A stretch of 34,827 nt of DNA from JABMPU01 sp964457455 (GTDB lineage Bacteria > Cloacimonadota > Cloacimonadia > Cloacimonadales > TCS61). The notes under the pieces are model-generated. The model made no database searches and was not told the DNA's origin. It saw nothing but the letters and a program-made list of their open reading frames with translations. Numbering within the stretch: the stretch's first letter is position 1; each line of letters opens with the position of its first letter. Shown one piece after another: positions 32,285-34,827 of this stretch. The stretch covers positions 1 through 34,827 of the forward strand of contig CAYWJN010000019.1 of NCBI GenBank assembly GCA_964457455.1, in the 5' to 3' direction. A program made the position numbers and the translations under genes.

Positions 32285-32611
32285 ATGAAAAATTTAGCAA
32301 AAATCATTATTTATTTATTTATTTTGACTATTTTATTGTCTTGTAGTCAATCAGCCAAATCGATTTTAACTGATTGTGATTGGGTTTATCCAGATAAATC
32401 TAATCCTACTGGAGCATTTAAATTTTTTAGTAATGGTGAATTTAATTCTAGTACAATTTATTTTGATATAGGAACTCAGCATGGTACTTGGAAAGATATT
32501 GGAAGCAATAAAGTTAAATTAACTTATAATGATGATAGAACACAAACAATTTTTATAATATCATCAAACAAACTTAAAGTTGGTAACACTATTTATAAAA
32601 AGTATAAATAA
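32285..32611 (+). CDS. Small lipoprotein with beta-sandwich-like domain
   Basis: A 108-residue protein: leader MKNLAKIIIYLFILTILLSC with an SPII lipobox (LLSC, Cys20), then a beta-rich domain with G-T-W (GTWKDIGSNKVKLTY) and a closing KLKVGNTIYKKYK. This resembles small lipocalin-like or META/NlpE-like barrels only in general character, and I do not assign a family. I chose the ATG at 32285 with GGGGAG upstream. The longer frame from 32135 would not have a leader at its N-terminus. It is 27 bases before the zinc-ribbon gene, so the two may be co-transcribed. Confidence 0.65.
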   Translation: MKNLAKIIIYLFILTILLSCSQSAKSILTDCDWVYPDKSNPTGAFKFFSNGEFNSSTIYFDIGTQHGTWKDIGSNKVKLTYNDDRTQTIFIISSNKLKVGNTIYKKYK

Positions 32612-32638
32612 TTAATAATTTAAAAAAAAGGAGAAAAA

Positions 32639-33259
32639 ATGATATTAAAATTTATATGCCCTCATTGTAATATGTCTATAGTAACGAAATCCTCAAAAAG
32701 TGGAGATAAAGTTCAGTGTCCTCGATGCAAGAACTATTTAATTGTTTCAATAGAAGCAGTTGAAGTACCAAATCTAAATGAAGAAGAATATTCTTACGAT
32801 GCTACTAATAACAAAAAATTATTTGCAAAAGTCATAGAAGAAAAAAAAGAAAACAAAGTCAAATTTGAAAAATCAACTAAAAATCGTGGTGTAGCTGGTA
32901 AAATTGTCAAATTCGCATTAATTGCAATTATTATTATAGTATTTCTTAAGATATTTATTGGTTTTATTAATTCAAGTGGTAATAATTCACGTAGTACATC
33001 AATTAACGGTACATATGTTTACAAAGATAGTTCAGTAAAACTAAGAATTACAATTCTTGGTAATTCTTGGTCTGGAAAAACTACGATTTTAACGGGATTT
33101 GGTTCTGATTGGGATAACCAAAATACAGAATTTGATTCTGGTGTTGTAAAAGGAAAAGGTCTTTATGATAGTTCTGGCTTTGTAAAAATTGGTTATGTTA
33201 GTGGTAATAATCTTTACACTTCCATTGCTAATAAAAGAGTTACTCTAAGAAAAAATTAA
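32639..33259 (+). CDS. Zinc-ribbon membrane protein of unknown function
   Basis: A 206-residue protein with an N-terminal zinc ribbon (CPHC at 7-10 and CPRC at 27-30), a charged linker, one transmembrane helix (about 88-110), and a C-terminal beta-rich domain outside the membrane starting INGTYVYKDSSVKLRI. The last part parallels the G-T-W...V-K-L-x-Y layout of the lipoprotein just upstream. A strong AAAGGAG precedes the ATG. The topology (ribbon inside, beta domain outside) suggests signalling or assembly across the membrane, but nothing direct shows this. The following 189-bp gap holds a palindromic repeat. Confidence 0.65.
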   Translation: MILKFICPHCNMSIVTKSSKSGDKVQCPRCKNYLIVSIEAVEVPNLNEEEYSYDATNNKKLFAKVIEEKKENKVKFEKSTKNRGVAGKIVKFALIAIIIIVFLKIFIGFINSSGNNSRSTSINGTYVYKDSSVKLRITILGNSWSGKTTILTGFGSDWDNQNTEFDSGVVKGKGLYDSSGFVKIGYVSGNNLYTSIANKRVTLRKN

Positions 33260-33359
33260 TTTCTGCAACATATTGCTTATAGTTCCAAAGATTTTTCTTT
33301 CTTGTTCCCAAGATTTTCTTCGGAACATACTTTGCAAAATTTAACTTTGATTCCAATTG

Positions 33360-33391
33360 CATTCCCATCCGGCAGCTGCCGGATGGGAATG
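33360..33391. repeat. Perfect 32-bp palindrome, TTCCCAT/ATGGGAA family
   Basis: CATTCCCATCCGGCAG (33360-33375) is followed directly by its exact reverse complement CTGCCGGATGGGAATG (33376-33391), with no loop. Just upstream (about 33302-33326) is TTGTTCCCAAGATTTTCTTCGGAACA, nearly the element at 31403-31429. A T run (33398-33403) lies seven bases after the palindrome, so it could also end transcription from the zinc-ribbon gene. Confidence 0.8.
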
Positions 33392-33448
33392 ATCGGATTT
33401 TTTAAAATTTGTAATTTGAAATTTATTTGATAAGAGGGAATTAAAAAT

Positions 33449-34711
33449 ATGAGAAATATTAATAATATCTGCATGCTCAGCACTCACGGTTATTTTGATT
33501 CTATCCCTCAATTGGGAAGAACTGATACTGGCGGACAAGTTGTTTATGTTCTGCAATTGGCAAAAGCTTTATCTTTATTGGATATAAATGTTGATATTTA
33601 TACTCGTTGGTTTGAAAAATCTAAAAAAAAGATTGAACATGTTCCAGGTTATCCAAATGTAAGAATCATACGTATTCCAGCAGGAAATTGGGAGTTTATT
33701 CCTAAAGAAAAAATCTACGGAATTCTCGATGAATTAGCCAAAAATATGATAGATTTTATTCAGAGAAAAAATTTGAATTATGATCTTTTTCATGCACATT
33801 ATGTTGATGCTGGAATTGTTGGGATTGAAGTTGCCAAAGCTTTGAATAAATCTTTGTTCTTTACAGCTCATTCAATTGGAGCTTGGAAAAAAGAACAAAT
33901 GGGCGGTAATACTGATGAGATGGAAAAAAAGTATAATTTCCAACATCGGATTGCTGAAGAATTAAGAATTTTCAAGACTGCAAGAGCAAACACAGTAACC
34001 AGCCTTGTTCAGGAAGAAAAACTTGAACAACTCTATAAATTCAAATCTGATAAAACTACTGTAATCGAATGTGGAACAGATGTACACAATTTCAAGCAAG
34101 CAGATGCAAATGAAAAAAAGATTAAAACAAATCTACCGGATAAATATATTTTTTGTCTCAGTCGAATTGATACGAACAAAGGTCATGACCTGCTTTTGGA
34201 AGCTTTCGATTTAGTAAAGGATGAAATTGCTGATATTCATCTGGTTATTGGAGGAGGTTCTCCAAAACCACAACAGTGTGAAAAAGAGATTTTTGCTCAA
34301 ATGAGAAAAACCATTTCAGCTCATAAGATGGATAATAGAGTACAAATTCTCGGTTACATTCCGGATGAACTTCTCGTTCCCTATTACCAGCAGGCGAAAA
34401 TATTTGTACTTCCATCTCTGTTTGAACCTTTTGGTATGACCACCACAGAAGCAATGGCGTGCGGAACTCCAGTTGTCGCTTCCAAATTTGGAGGAATCCG
34501 TGATGTTATCACTTCCGGTAAAAATGGTATTCTAATCAATCCTGAAAATCCGGAAGAATTCGCTTCCGCTATGATTAACCTGTTTAAAAATTCAGCAAAT
34601 GCTAAAAAAATCGGGTTGGAAGGCGCTAATTTGGTAAAGACAAAATACAGCTGGGAAGCTATTGCTGAAAGGCACATAAAGTTTTATAAAAATAATTGTT
34701 TAACATTTTAA
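33449..34711 (+). CDS. GT4 glycosyltransferase, sucrose-phosphate-synthase type
   Basis: A 420-residue two-domain GT-B enzyme. The N-terminal RTDTGGQVVYVLQLAKAL binds the acceptor side of the cleft, and LFHAHYVDAG and FFTAHSIGAWK follow, as in sucrose-phosphate synthase and related enzymes (mannosylfructose-phosphate synthase, glucosylglycerate-type enzymes). The C-terminal donor-binding half has YIFCLSRIDTNKGHDLLLEAF and the E-x7-E motif EPFGMTTTEAMACGTPVVAS (first Glu near residue 326). It would use a nucleotide sugar to make sucrose phosphate or another compatible solute. The precise product cannot be read from the sequence, and no phosphatase gene is in the window. The ATG follows AGAGGGA. 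Confidence 0.85.
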   Translation: MRNINNICMLSTHGYFDSIPQLGRTDTGGQVVYVLQLAKALSLLDINVDIYTRWFEKSKKKIEHVPGYPNVRIIRIPAGNWEFIPKEKIYGILDELAKNMIDFIQRKNLNYDLFHAHYVDAGIVGIEVAKALNKSLFFTAHSIGAWKKEQMGGNTDEMEKKYNFQHRIAEELRIFKTARANTVTSLVQEEKLEQLYKFKSDKTTVIECGTDVHNFKQADANEKKIKTNLPDKYIFCLSRIDTNKGHDLLLEAFDLVKDEIADIHLVIGGGSPKPQQCEKEIFAQMRKTISAHKMDNRVQILGYIPDELLVPYYQQAKIFVLPSLFEPFGMTTTEAMACGTPVVASKFGGIRDVITSGKNGILINPENPEEFASAMINLFKNSANAKKIGLEGANLVKTKYSWEAIAERHIKFYKNNCLTF

Positions 34712-34827
34712 ACTCTTACAATACATAAAATCTCCAAAATCAAGGTTAATCTTTTTACAATTTCGAGAATTTTTAAACCCAAATAATGCAGTAGAATTTT
34801 AAATTAACAAGAATGGTAGGACAATTA
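34712..34827. other. Non-coding right edge
   Basis: These 116 bases after the glycosyltransferase show no gene, hairpin or repeat that I can recognise; the sequence is very AT-rich. Confidence 0.5.

Noticed and set aside
1..34827. CRISPR array, tRNA or rRNA genes, integrase or transposase
   Set aside because: No regularly spaced repeat-spacer pattern, no cloverleaf or rRNA-like segment and no recombinase motif was found by reading. Short tRNA genes cannot be fully excluded without a scan.

Overview
The window is AT-rich (by eye about one third G+C) and comes from a Gram-negative-type bacterium. It encodes an MlaE-family inner-membrane permease, several SPII-type lipoproteins and a peptidoglycan pathway whose MurE carries the DNPR motif of meso-diaminopimelate ligases. 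The fused MurE-MurF protein, the lipoproteins starting with an NPFDPES-like segment followed by fibronectin type III domains, and the many dispersed palindromic repeats would fit a Cloacimonadota-like (candidate phylum) lineage. That placement is inference from recall and was not tested. A run of 100 N shows this is a scaffolded, probably metagenome-derived, assembly.

Left block, 1-8732, all on the minus strand. Reading in the direction of transcription: gcvH, gmk, a small omega-like rpoZ gene, a family-4 uracil-DNA glycosylase, dnaB, an mlaE-family permease, a thiamine-type substrate-binding lipoprotein, trmL, a large LPP20-like secreted protein, and a fibronectin-type lipoprotein that runs off the left edge. 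Junctions gcvH/gmk, gmk/rpoZ, dnaB/mlaE and mlaE/thiB-like overlap, so they are probably translationally coupled. The gaps around trmL, rpoZ and the lipoproteins are filled with repeats, and some repeats have entered coding sequence.

Central block, 8910-25807, plus strand: a nearly complete division and cell wall (dcw) cluster, mraZ-rsmH-ftsL-ftsI(PASTA)-murEF-mraY-murD-ftsW-murG-murC-murB-ftsQ-ftsA-ftsZ. It makes lipid II from UDP-MurNAc precursors and builds the septal machinery. It is divergent from gcvH, and the shared intergenic region holds helically phased 5-bp boxes that look like a MraZ operator. MraZ, FtsW and MurB each have changes at positions that are normally conserved.

At the end of ftsZ there is a 100-N gap flanked on both sides by the same 55 bp, most likely an unmerged contig overlap and not missing sequence. 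ftsZ therefore probably runs directly, with a TGATG overlap, into a 69-residue half-length YvlD/DUF360-like membrane protein.

Right block, 26189-34711, plus strand, is accessory in character: a DUF6051-like alpha/beta hydrolase, two separate MNT-HEPN pairs flanking a GNAT acetyltransferase, a K+ channel with RCK domain followed by a separate cyclic-nucleotide-binding protein, three poorly characterised genes (a cytosolic protein, a small lipoprotein, a zinc-ribbon membrane protein), and a GT4 glycosyltransferase of the sucrose-phosphate-synthase type. Several gaps here carry members of a TTCCCA.../...TGGGAA palindromic repeat family, including a perfect 32-bp palindrome. No rRNA, tRNA, CRISPR array, transposase or phage structural gene was seen.
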